DNA from: UBA7396 sp964527685 | Lineage (GTDB): Bacteria > Patescibacteriota > Gracilibacteria > BD1-5 > UBA6164 | Assembly: GCA_964527685.1 (NCBI GenBank) | Contig: CAZGOC010000001.1 | Coordinates: forward strand, 248,001-312,000 | Direction: 5' to 3' | Length of the DNA stretch: 64,000 bases | Shown here: piece after piece, positions 11,237-21,730 of the stretch | How positions within the stretch are numbered: position 1 is the stretch's first letter | How the letters are laid out: each line of letters opens with the position of its first letter | The notes under the pieces: model-generated | What the model saw: only the letters and a program-made list of their open reading frames with translations | Database searches by the model: none | Told to the model about the DNA's origin: nothing | Made by a program: the position numbers and the translations under genes

Positions 11237-12556
11237 ATGGAAAATCAAAATAAAAATTATAAATATTATTTACTTTTTTTTATAATTTTTTTAACATCTT
11301 TTTCACTATGATTTTTTGTATCAGAAAATATAAAAATAACTGATAATATAAACCAAAATCAAGATATAAATTCTAAAGTTTGAGAATTTATAAAAGAAAA
11401 AATGTTAAAAAAGGATTTAAACTTAAGTCTTTTTTGGCAAGTTTATAATATTATAATATCAAATTATTATTCATCAGATGAATTAAAAGAAAAAACTTTA
11501 GAATATTGATTAATTGACTGACTTGTTAAATCACTTTGAGATAAATATTCAGAATTTATGACACCAGAAATTACTAAAGAATTTGAAAATACATTATCTT
11601 GAGATTTTGAATGAATTTGAGCTGTAATTGAAAAAAATGAATTATGAGTTATGGTTGATAGAGTTTTAAAATGATCTCCAGCTTTAGAATCTTGAATTTT
11701 AAAATGAGATATTATAATTAAAGCAAATAATAAAGAATTAAAAGATTTATCAGCAACAGAAGCAGTTAATTTTATAAAATGACAAGCTTGAACTAAAGTA
11801 GAACTTACTATTTTAAGAGCTTGAGAAAAAGATTTAATTATAAAAAATGTTACAAGAAATAAAATAAAAATACCATCAGTTGATACTATGGATTTAAAAG
11901 ACTGAGAAATTTGATATATTTCACTAAATATGTTTTGAGAAAATACAGCAAATGAGTTTAAAGAATTACTTGATAGTTTTAATAATGAAAAAATAAAATG
12001 AATTATTATAGATTTAAGAGATAATTGAGGATGATATTTACAAACTGCTGTTGAAATACTTTCAAATTTTATAAAAAATAAAGAAGTTTTAGTTACAACA
12101 AAATATAAAGACGAATTATTAAACACACCTTATTATTCAGAAAATTCTTGAAATATTTTTAATAAAAAAATAGTTATATTAATAAATGAAAATTCAGCTT
12201 CAGCATCAGAAATTACAGCTTGAGCATTAAAAGATTATAATAAAGCAATTTTAGTTTGAGAAAAATCATATTGAAAATGATCAGTTCAACAACCTTTTGA
12301 CTTACCAGATTGAAGTATGATAAAATTAACTATTGCAAAATGGTATACTCCAAAAGACTATTCTATAGACCATAATTGAATAGAGCCAGATATAAAAGTG
12401 AGCTTTTTAAAAGAAGATTATGAAAAACAATTTGATAGACAACTTGATGAAGCTAAAAAAATATTAAAAAAATATATAAAACTTGATAGTATACCACTTA
12501 CTGTTTGAGAATATAATAAAGAAAATAAAACATCTACTTGAGAAACTTTAAAATAA
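11237..12556 (+). CDS. ctpA: S41 family C-terminal processing peptidase
   Basis: A periplasmic/extracytoplasmic serine protease of the CtpA/Tsp family. The 439 residues show an N-terminal membrane anchor (residues 9-30), a PDZ domain (about 120-210, with GSPALESGILKGDIIIKANN) and the S41 catalytic domain. The nucleophile lies in NENSASASEITAGALKDY and the general base Lys in GEKSYGKGSVQ. Length is normal. One base separates its stop from the MurF start, so the two are co-transcribed. A role in trimming envelope or secreted proteins is inferred from the family. Confidence 0.93.
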
Positions 12557-12557
12557 T

Positions 12558-13937
12558 ATGAAACAAAAATTATTAAAAATATATTTTAATTTCTTTTGAT
12601 TTTTAGCAAAAATATATCTAAAAAAACAACAAGCAATTGTTATTTGAGTTACTTGAAGTGTTTGAAAAACAAGTGCTAGAATGATAATTTATGATATATT
12701 AAAATCTAATTTAAAAGATAAAAAAATCTATACTTCAAATAAAAACTTTAATTGAGAATTATGACTTTCTTTTTCAATTTTGGAAATAGAAAAATATACT
12801 CCAAGTTTTTTTTGAGTGATAAAAGTTATTTTTTTCTCACTTAAAAAAGTATTTTTTGCAAAAAAATCATATGATGTGATTTTGCTTGAGTATTGAATAG
12901 ATCATATTTGAGAAATGGATTTTTTACTTTCAATTACAAAACCAGATTTTTCAATTATTACAAAAATTGACAATGTTCACTCACTTCAAATGTGATGAAA
13001 AGATAATATTGCTTTTGAAAAATATAAATTATCAAAAAATACAAAAATATTGTCATATTTAAATATAAAAGATGAATATATAGAAAAATATTTTGATGAA
13101 ATTACTCAAAATAAAGTTTTATATACTACAGATATTTCTATAAATGATAAATTAAAAACTTGATTTAAAATATGAAAAAATAATGAATCTTACTCTATAA
13201 TTTATTGAGAAAATCTAAAATTTTATAAAGATAAAAATAATTTACCAAAAACAAGTTTTGAATTTTATTTTGAAAATAAATATTTTTTAATAAATTCAAA
13301 TTCTCTTCAAGAAGAAAATATTTGATATATGTCTATTTGACTACATTTATTAAATCATTTATCAAATACTTTTTATAAAAAAACCTTTTTTGACAATATA
13401 GACAATCTAGACATAAATCTTAACTTACAACCAAGTAGATTTTCAATTTTTTCTTGAATAAATAACTCAATTTTGCTTGATAGTTCATATAATTGAGCTC
13501 CTGCAAGTCAAAGACAAGTTTTAGACAATTTTATAAATTTAAAAAATAATTTATATAGCGATTTTGAAATGATTTTATGTCTTTGAGAAATGAGAGAATT
13601 GTGAGATTATACAAAAATAGAACATGAAAAACTTGCAAAAAATATAAAAGATTTCAAAAATATATTTTTAGTATGAAAATCGATGCAAGACTTTGCAATT
13701 CTACTTTTACCACAAGCAAAATTTTTTAAAAATAGTAAATTACTTTGAGAATATTTAAAAGATTTCTTACAAAAAAATAACACAAAAAAATACTTTATTT
13801 TATTTAAATGAAGCCAAAATACTATATTTTTAGAAGAGCGAGTAAAACAAATTTTAAAAAATAAAGAAGATGAAAAATATATTTGTAGACAAGAAAAATA
13901 CTGGATAGAAATAAAAAATAATTTTTTTAATAAATAA
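12558..13937 (+). CDS. murF: MurF-type UDP-MurNAc-tripeptide:D-Ala-D-Ala ligase
   Basis: A Mur ligase that adds the terminal dipeptide to the peptidoglycan precursor in the cytosol. The 459 residues contain the ATP-binding loop VTGSVGKTSARMIIYDIL (about residues 35-52), EYGIDHIGEMDFLLSITKPD, KIDNVHS, and the C-terminal MurF-like DSSYNGAPASQRQVLDNF. I find no GGN glycine codon in this gene: every glycine I read is TGA, an extreme use of the reassigned codon. It sits directly behind ctpA. MurF is the best fit among Mur ligases; a close paralogue cannot be excluded. Confidence 0.82.
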
Positions 13938-13948
13938 AACAAAAGTAA

Positions 13949-13976
13949 TTGACTTTTTTAAAAAAAAATGTATAAA
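13949..13976 (+). promoter_or_regulatory. Sigma-70-like promoter for the glutamine amidotransferase gene
   Basis: TTGACT and TATAAA are separated by 16 bases, about 90 bases upstream of the ATG at 14068. It is the clearest -35/-10 pair in this part of the window and starts a new transcript after murF. Confidence 0.55.
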
Positions 13977-14067
13977 AATTAAAAATCAAACTTGAATATT
14001 TCCTTTATCTATTTCTTGACTTGATGATTTTAAGAAAATAAATTTATTAAAATTTAATTAATTTTTT

Positions 14068-14829
14068 ATGGATAAAATTAAAATTTGAATACTTTCATCA
14101 GTAAAACCAAGATGTTTTGAATCTGTTTTAAATGATAATAGATTTAATCAAGTAGAGAAATATTATGCTACTTTAGATGAACAAGAAGTTTGGAAAAAAA
14201 ATTTAAAAATAAAATCTTTAAAAGAAAGTGTAGAGTTTAAAGTTTTTTATACTTTAGAACAATTACCAAAAAAATGAGAATTTGATTGATATATTTTATG
14301 ATGATCACCACATATGGTGACTAGTAAGGAAGATTGGATGATTAGATTACAAAAATTTATTTATGATGAAATAAATTCTTGAAAAAGTGCTTTATGAGTT
14401 TGTTTTTGACATCAAATAATGTCAAAAGCTTTTTGATGAAAAGTAGAGTATTTAGATAAAAGAGAGTTATGAACTAAAGAAGTTTATTTAAATCAAGAGT
14501 GAATAAAAGATGTCATTTTTTCACAAATGAAAACACATTTTAAATCTATTTGGTCACATAAACAATATGTTTCAAGTTTTTGAGAATGAGTTGTTTTATG
14601 AGATAATAGTGTTTCACCAAACCAAATTATAAAATATTGAGATAAATCTTACTGAGTTCAATTTCATCCAGAATTTAGCAAAGAATTTGCTACATTTTTA
14701 ACAAAACTTCTATCAAGTGACTTAAAACAAGAAAAATTACACGAAGAACAAATATTAAAAAAATTAAATAATTTATCACAAAATGAGTCAAGTAAGATAA
14801 TAGAGTTATTTTTAGAAAGTTTTAGGTAA
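14068..14829 (+). CDS. Class I glutamine amidotransferase
   Basis: The 253 residues have the class I GATase layout of free-standing GMP-synthase-like amidotransferases. The nucleophile Cys lies in GVCFGHQIMSKAFGGKVEY and the His/Glu pair in VQFHPEFS near residue 200. GGSPHMVTSKEDW is the oxyanion-side stretch. No synthetase domain is attached or adjacent, so the acceptor substrate is unknown. A tail of about 40 charged residues follows the domain. The gene has its own promoter. Confidence 0.87.
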
Positions 14830-14899
14830 AACTATATTTTTAAATCCACTTTGATTTTTATTACTTTTTTAATAAACTAATTTAAATTAATAAAAAACA

Positions 14900-17143
14900 A
14901 TGCTTGATTTACAAAATACATTAAAAACATATTTCAAATTAGATAATTTTAGAAATAACCAAGAAAGTATAATAAAGAGTGTTTTAGATAAAAAAGACAC
15001 TCTTGTTTTTATGCCAACTTGATGATGAAAATCCCTAACCTATCAACTTCCTTGAGTTATTTTAGATTGACTTACTATAGTTATTTCCCCACTTATTTCA
15101 TTACAAAAAGATCAAGTAGATAAACTAAATAGTTTAAAAATTAGATCAGAAGTTTTAAACTCGACTTTGTCAAATATAGAAAAAATTATGATACTTGAAG
15201 AAATATCTCTTTGAAATTCTATAAAATTTCTATATGTAGCACCAGAAAGACTTTATGATAAAGAATTTTTAGAAACTATAAAAAATATAAAAATCTCACA
15301 AATAGTTATAGATGAAGCACATTGTATTAGTCAATGGTGACATGATTTTAGACCTAGTTATTTAAAAATTAAAGATTTTATAAATGATTTAAGAGAAAAA
15401 ACAATTTTTCCTATAATTGCATTAACTGCAACAGCAACACCAAAAGTTAAACAAGATATTATAAAAAGACTTTGACTTGAAATATATAATTCTTTTACCT
15501 CTTGATTTGATAGAAAAAATTTAGGATTTATAGTTAGAGAAATCTCAAAAGAAGATGAAAAATTACAAAAAGTTTTAGAAATAATTCAAAAAATTCCACC
15601 TTTTTGAATTATTTATTGTTCAAGTGTAAAAAATGTGTCAAAAGTATATCAATTTTTGCTTTGAGAGTGAATTAGAGTTTGAATTTATAATTGAGAAATG
15701 AATTGAAATCTAAGAGAAAAAGAACAAAATAATTTTATGAATTGAAATTATGATGTAATAGTTGCAACAAATGCTTTTGGTATGTGAATTGATAAAGCAG
15801 ATATTCGTTATGTAATTCATTATAATTTACCTTGAAGCATAGAAAATTATTATCAAGAAGTTTGAAGAGCTTGAAGAGATGGAAAAAATAGTTACTGAAT
15901 TATACTAGCATCTTATCAAGATACAATTATACAAGAATTTTTTATTGAAAATTCATATCCCCCTAAAGAAGATATTTTAAAATTTTATAATTATTTATAT
16001 AAAGATTTTGAGCTTTGAGATGGTAAAAATCATATAATTTTAAAAACTTATAATTCAATGGCTATAGAAAGTGGGGTTTGAAGTGATTTAAAGGTTTGAA
16101 GTATATTAAATATTATGCAAAAATATGATATTTTAAAAAAATGATATAATGATTTTTGAGAACAAAATGATTTTAGGTGAAGATGAATTACTTTATTATT
16201 GCCAAAATTAAAAGAAGAAAATATACCTATTTTGTGGATGCATCAAGAATTATTAAAAAATGAATCATATTTTAAATTAGAACAAGTTAAAAAATTACTT
16301 TTTCGTCCAGGATGTAGAAAAAAATTTATTTTAGAGTATTTTCAAGATGAAGATGATTTAAAAAATCTAAAAAATAATTGCCAAACTTGTGATTATTGTA
16401 TTGACCAAAAGAAAATGGAAAAAATGGAAATAAAAGATATAATTCCATATAATCAATATATTTTGATACTTGAGTTTATTAAAAGATTTGATAATAAATT
16501 TTGAAGCCAAATACTTGCTTGAATTTTAACTTGAAGTAAAGAAAAAAAATTAACAGATTGGAATTTAGATTTAGATAAAGATTTTTGAAGTTTTGAAATA
16601 TACTCAAAAAACTTTGTTTTAGCTATTTTTGATACATTAATAGAAAATGAATTTTTATATAAATCAAGTTGACAATATCCAAAAATAGGATTAACTTCTA
16701 ATTGAATAAATGCTTTATTTAATACAAAAATTATTATAGACAACTTTGACAAATTAAATAATTTATTATACTTTAAAACAAGATTTTTAGAAAAGAAAGA
16801 TGAAAAAATAAAAAAAATAAAAGTTGAGAAAATAGACACATATACAGAAACTCTAAATTTATTAAAAGAAAATAATTCATTAAAAGAAATTTCAGTAAAA
16901 AGAGAGTTATGATTACAAACTATAGAAGACCATATAGTAAAATTATACCAATTTAATAAATTAACACTAAGTGAAATAATTAAATTTTCAAATATAGAAA
17001 AACTAAAAAAAGTTAAAAATGTAATAAAAAACAACTCCCTTGAAGTTGACAAATTAAAACCTATTAAAGAATTGCTTGAAAGTGATATAAGCTATTTTGA
17101 TATAAAACTTGCAATATCTATGATAGACAAAAAAGATTTATAA
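14900..17143 (+). CDS. recQ: ATP-dependent DNA helicase RecQ
   Basis: A 3'-5' superfamily 2 helicase for recombination and fork repair. The 747 residues include the Walker A motif MPTGGGKS (about residue 40, three consecutive TGA codons), VIDEAHCISQGGHDFRP, ALTATATP, the family VIHYNLPGSIENYYQE, and GRAGRDG. The RQC zinc ligands are RPGCRKKF and NCQTCDYC. A winged-helix region follows, and the C-terminal 150 residues resemble a helix-turn-helix plus a short HRDC-like end. It is longer than the 600 residues of E. coli RecQ. Ten bases separate it from ybeY. Confidence 0.95.
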
Positions 17144-17153
17144 ATAAAATAAT

Positions 17154-17597
17154 ATGTTTAAATACCAAATAATTACACCACCAAATTTCTCAATAGATGA
17201 AGAAATTGTTAAAAATATTTTTTTAGAAGTAGACAATATTGTAGACAAAAAACAATTTTGAATTTTAAATATAGTTTTTTTATCACTAGATGAAATTCAA
17301 AAATTAAATAAAGATTATAGACAAAAAGATTATCCAACAGATGTTTTATCTTTTCATTATTTTTTAGATTTTTCCTTACTTAAAGAGGATGAAATAGCTT
17401 GAGAATTGATATTTGCAGAAGAAAAAGTTATATCTCAATGAATTGAGTATTGACTTTGAACACAAGAAGAATTTTACAAACTTTTAATTCATTCTATTTT
17501 ACATATTTTATGATTTGATCATGAAATAGATAGTGATTATGAGATTATGCAAAATTATGAAAATATTATTTGGAATAAAATATTTGATAAAAACTAA
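17154..17597 (+). CDS. ybeY: YbeY endoribonuclease / rRNA maturation factor
   Basis: A small metallo-RNase for 16S rRNA 3'-end maturation and ribosome quality control. The 147 residues end with the zinc motif HSILHILGFDHE (HxxxHxxGxDH). DYPTDVLSFHY is the usual YbeY strand before it. Length is normal. It is the second gene of the recQ transcript. Confidence 0.92.
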
Positions 17598-17639
17598 AAA
17601 AAGTGATATAATAATAAAAATATTATTTAATATTTAAAT

Positions 17640-18056
17640 ATGCAATATAAAATTCCTGTTCAAATTGAAAATGAAGACCCAATACTTTTATGATTAAGTT
17701 TAAAGCAACTTTGAATTATTATGGGAGGTTTTTGAATCGCTTATTGAATTTTTAAATCACTTGAACCAAATACTTGAGCAGAAATAGCAGCAATTCCATC
17801 TATAATAGTTGCTTTAATTACACTAGGAATTGCTTTGTTTAAACATTCTGAAATGACTTTTTTACCATTTATATTAGCATTTTTAAGATTTCATATAAAC
17901 TATAAAGAAAGAACTTGGAAGATGTGAGTAGATAGCCATAATCCACTTGATATATGAATTATTACAGTTAATGATAAAAAAGAAGAAAAACAAATAGATT
18001 TACAAACTAAAAAAGAAAAACTATCTTCTTTAGAAGACAATTTATCTAAAATATAA
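17640..18056 (+). CDS. PrgI-family type IV secretion protein
   Basis: The 138 residues start MQYKIPVQIENEDPILLGLS, the characteristic PrgI opening. Two membrane segments follow (about 20-40 and 52-75), then FLPFILAFLRFHINYKERTG and a charged C-terminal tail. PrgI proteins are inner-membrane parts (VirB3-like) of conjugation-type machines in Gram-positive bacteria and CPR. It is the first of four tightly spaced genes that together look like a secretion module. Confidence 0.8.
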
Positions 18057-18067
18057 TTTAAATTATT

Positions 18068-18775
18068 ATGCCAGTAAAAAGCAATAAAAATCAAATTCCA
18101 GATACTTCAACTCAAAGATATTTACCATTTTCTCAAATAAGAGAAAATATTATGATTATGAAAGATAATTCAGCAAGAGTTGTTTTAAAATGTTCTGCTA
18201 TAAACTTTTTGCTTAAAAGTATTGAGGAACAAGATGCTATAATTATGAGTTTTCAAAGATTTTTAAATTCAATAGATTTTCCTATACAAATAATTGTTAG
18301 ATCAGTAAAACTTGATATAGAAGCTTATTTAAATAAATTAAATACTCTTGCTTTAAAACAATCAAATCCACTACTTCAAAATCAAACTTATGAATATATA
18401 GAATATTTAAAAAAATTAATAGAAGTAGCTCAAATTATGAGAAAAGATTTTTATATAGTTGTTGCAGTTGATTCAGAGTGAGACTTAAGTGTTAGAGATT
18501 TATCTATTTTATGAAAATTTAAAAATTTTTGGGCCTCAATAAATGGGCAAGATGATTTAATTAACATAAAACAACAAATAAAACAATTAACTAAACATAA
18601 AAAATCGCTTTCAACTAGAGTTAATGCTGTAAAAACAAGTCTTGAATCTATTTGAATAAAAGCAACAGAACTTGATAAAAATGATTTAGTAAAATTTTTA
18701 CAAGAATATTATAATCCAACACTTGATAGTATGCAAACTATAAAATCAGATATGGATAATTATAATTTAATATAA
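18068..18775 (+). CDS. TraC-like protein (VirB4 N-terminal-like domain only)
   Basis: The 235 residues start with a short Lys/Asn-rich tail, then TSTQRYLPFSQIRENIMIMK and an alpha/beta domain with FQRFLNSIDFPIQIIVRSVK. This is the pattern of the TraC-like/VirB4 N-terminal domain. The ATPase part of VirB4 is absent, and no separate VirB4 ATPase lies in the window. A helical region with Lys-rich segments fills residues 140-235. It is 12 bases from prgI and 5 from the next gene. The split arrangement (PrgI plus free N-terminal domain) is known to me from CPR genomes; function inferred. Confidence 0.7.
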
Positions 18776-18780
18776 AAATT

Positions 18781-19131
18781 ATGAATAAATTAAAATATAT
18801 ATTTTTTTGAATTTTATTATCAAATCATGCTAAAATATTTGCTTGAGATGCTTGAGTTTTAGGTTGAATTGATCAAGAAAAAATTAGAAAATGAAATATA
18901 CACACAGATGATATCCCAAAAATAATTTCTTATGCAATTGATTATTTGCTTTGATTTGCTGCAACAATAGCAATTGTTTTTATAATTATTTGAGCTTATA
19001 AAATAGCTATTTGAAGTGTGGATTGAGATAAATCTGATTGAAAAAAAACTATTATGCTTGCAATTTGATGATTTGTTTTAGCTTCACTTAGTTGGCTTAT
19101 ATTAAAACTTATAATTGATAATTTCTCTTAA
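18781..19131 (+). CDS. VirB2/TrbC-like pilin candidate
   Basis: The 116 residues have an N-terminal signal-like segment (residues 5-20), then two hydrophobic helices (about 58-80 and 95-115) separated by a Lys/Asp loop (SDGKKTIM). This is the layout of VirB2/TrbC conjugative pilins. No cleavage site can be named with certainty. Assignment rests on layout and on position between the PrgI/TraC-like pair and another small membrane protein. Confidence 0.55.
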
Positions 19132-19134
19132 AAA

Positions 19135-19599
19135 ATGAATAATGATTTAATTTATAATTGGAGTTTTTCAAGTGAAAAACAAAGAGGGAGTTTGTGGTAT
19201 ATAATAGCTCTTTCAATAATTATTTGACTTGTAGTTTGGTGATTTTTTACAAGACAATATATATTTTCAATTTTGATTATTTTAGTAACTTGAGTTTATT
19301 TTTTTGTAGAAAATAATTCAGAAAGTATGGTTTTAGTATCAATAACAAATTTATGAATAAAGGTTAATAATTTTTTTTATGATTTTTCAAAAATTGAAAG
19401 TTTTTCTATAATATACTCTTGAGAAAATGCTATAATTTTAAGACTTGAATTAGGTAAAAAAAGCCTTAGATATCTAAATTTACAAATAGATAATAATATC
19501 GCTTTAAACTTAAAACAAATACTTCCAAACTTTATAAATGAAAACGAAAATTGAGAATTAAGTTTTAATGAAAAAATAATTAAATTACTTAAGTTGTAA
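19135..19599 (+). CDS. Small membrane protein of the secretion module, 154 aa
   Basis: The protein begins MNNDLIYNWSFSSEKQRGSL, followed by two hydrophobic segments close together (about 24-62) and a soluble C-terminal domain of about 90 residues (ILRLELGKKSLRYLNLQIDN). It starts 3 bases after the pilin-like gene and is followed by a strong terminator, so it closes the four-gene module. I do not recognise a named family; similar proteins accompany PrgI in CPR secretion loci as far as I know. Confidence 0.6.
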
Positions 19600-19617
19600 A
19601 AAATAAAAAAAATATAT

Positions 19618-19650
19618 AATAAGCTAAATTTTTAGCTTATTATTTTTATA
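19618..19650 (+). terminator. Terminator after the secretion module
   Basis: AATAAGCTAAA pairs with TTTAGCTTATT (11-bp stem, 2-base loop), followed by ATTTTTATA. It separates the secretion genes from rimO. Confidence 0.8.
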
Positions 19651-19653
19651 TAA

Positions 19654-21018
19654 ATGAAAACATTTTATTTTTCAGCAATAAACCTTTGATGTTCAAAAAA
19701 CTTAGTTGATTTAGAATTTATGATTTGAAATATATTTAATTTATCAAATGAAGTAGAGATTGAGTTTTTTACAGAACCTGAAAGTGATGAAGTTGAATAT
19801 GTTATAATAAATACTTGTTGATTTTTGTCAAGTTCCAGAGCAGAAGCAGAAAGTATAATTTCAAAATACGATAATTTATGAAAAAAAGTTATAGTTGTTT
19901 GATGTTATACTGAAGTGAAAGATGATGAATTTTTATCAAATTTAAAAAATCTTTATGCTGTAATTCCGCACAATGATTCTAAAAATCTTGATTTAATTTT
20001 TAAATCGCCATCACTTCAAACATTAAAATCAAGATTAGAAGGGGTAAAACAAGATAAAATTAAAAACTTTTTAAAAAATATTGGATGAGACAATATATCT
20101 TCAAAAGCATTTATTTGGCAATCAAAAGATGTAAGAGCTTTTTTAAAAACAGATTATTGATATGAATATTTAAAAATATCAGAGTGATGTGATAATAATT
20201 GTACTTTTTGTATAATTCCAAGCATTAGATGAAGACAAAAATCAAGAAGTATTGAAGATATTTTACAAGAAGTTAAAACTATGGTTGCTTCTTGAATTAA
20301 AGAAATTCAAATTATAGCTCAAGATTTAACTAGATACTGAACTGATTTGTATGATGAAGCAAAACTTATTGAATTACTTGAAGAAATAGACAAAGTTCCT
20401 TGAGATTTTAAGTATAGAATTTATTATTTATATCCAGATATTTTGACTTTTTCACATCTTGAGAGATTAAAAAATTTAAAAAAAATGCTTCCTTATTTTG
20501 ATATGCCATTTCAACATATTTCACCTAAAATATTAAAACTTATGGGGAGATTTTATGATGAAAATCATATTTATAAGATACTTGATTATATAAGACAAAA
20601 TTTTGAAAAATCATTTATTCACACAAATTTTATAGTTTGATTTCCAACTGAAAGTGAAGAAGATTTTGAAAAATTAAAAGAATTTGTAAAAAAATATAGA
20701 TTTGATAGTGTTTCTATGTTTTGATATCACGATGAGCCACTTGCTGCATCTTTTAGATTACCAACAAAAATAGATGATGAAGTTATAAAAAGTAGAGTTT
20801 TTGAATTAAGAACTATTTTAGATGATATTTTAGATGAAAAATATTTAGAAAGAAAGAGTGAAAAACAAGTTTGATTTATTCAAGAAATAAAAAAAGATAA
20901 ACTTTGAGTTAGACCTGAAATACATGCACCAGAAATAGATGAACTTGATTATATAGATAAAAAACAAGTTTTAAGTTGAAAAATTCAAATTTGAGAAAAA
21001 ATAGAGTATAGAATTTAA
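19654..21018 (+). CDS. rimO: Ribosomal protein S12 methylthiotransferase RimO
   Basis: A radical-SAM enzyme that methylthiolates Asp of ribosomal protein S12. The 454 residues have the N-terminal UPF0004 domain (NLGCSKNLVD, VINTCGFLSSSRAEAE, GCYTE giving the first cluster cysteines). The radical SAM domain shows SEGCDNNCTFCIIPSIRG (CxxxCxxC) and the TRAM-like C-terminus. CSKNLVD and MPFQHISPKILKLMGR favour RimO over MiaB. It starts just after the terminator hairpin with no gene behind it in the same frame. Confidence 0.93.
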
Positions 21019-21081
21019 AATATTTGTAATTTTTAAAAAAATTATTAAATTAAACTATATTATTTTTTTAATTAAAAAATT

Positions 21082-21480
21082 ATGAAAATACTTTTTTCAA
21101 TAATACTAAATGCATCAATTTTATTTATAATTTGGTATATGCTAAATACTGACACAAATCCTACGGCTGTTGTTGTGTTGCCAGATTGAATAAATGCTTG
21201 GAAAACATATTTACTTTGATGAGTGATTTTGGGATTTTTAAATATTTTTGTAAAACCAGTATTAAAACTTATAGGATTACCATTATTTTTTATTTATCCA
21301 ATTATATCACTTATAATCAATGCAATCATACTTTGGTTATTATCACAAACGATAAACAACTTCTTAAATACTATAGTTGATATGAGGTTTGAAATCAATT
21401 GAGTGATTAATTTTATAATTGCAGTTGCAATTTTTACAATTTTAAATATTGTATATTCATTATTATTTAATAAAAAATAA
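21082..21480 (+). CDS. Four-TMS holin-like (phage holin superfamily IV) membrane protein
   Basis: The 132 residues form four hydrophobic segments. The conserved GFLNIFVKPVLKLIGLPLFF between segments 2 and 3 is typical of the phage-holin family 4 / YvlD-like proteins. These are found in many bacterial chromosomes without prophages, role unclear. It starts 63 bases after rimO and precedes secG by 3 bases. Confidence 0.75.
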
Positions 21481-21483
21481 AAA

Positions 21484-21711
21484 ATGCCTAGTTTAGTATG
21501 AATTTTTACTATTACTCAAATAATAGTTTCAGTATTACTTATAATCATAGTTTTAGTTCAAAATAAAAATGTTAGTTTGAATTTATCTAGTATGTGAGGT
21601 TGAATGTGAGAAATAACAAAAAGATGATGAGAAAAAGTATTACATAATATAACAATTATTTTAGGAACTTTATTTATTTTAAATGCATTAGTGCTTTTTA
21701 TTTTAAAATAA
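21484..21711 (+). CDS. secG: Protein translocase subunit SecG
   Basis: The 75 residues have two membrane helices with a Gly/Ser-rich loop (LSSMGGGMGEITKRGGEKVLHN), the classical SecG layout. IVLVQNKN matches the end of the first helix. It supports the SecYE channel in protein export. It lies 3 bases after the holin-like gene. Confidence 0.85.
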
Positions 21712-21730
21712 AAGTAAAAAATATAAAATT

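Noticed and set aside
11467..12126. A 219-codon minus-strand open frame inside ctpA
   Set aside because: It is the mirror of the S41 protease, whose catalytic motifs are clear on the plus strand. Frames without TAA/TAG/TGA on the opposite strand arise easily in this biased sequence.
13938..14067. Short gene between murF and the amidotransferase (ATG at 13968)
   Set aside because: The frame ends after four codons; the stretch is a promoter region.
16453..17052. A 199-codon minus-strand frame inside recQ
   Set aside because: It lies wholly within the RecQ C-terminal region, which is continuous on the plus strand with TGA as Gly. No motif in the mirror frame.
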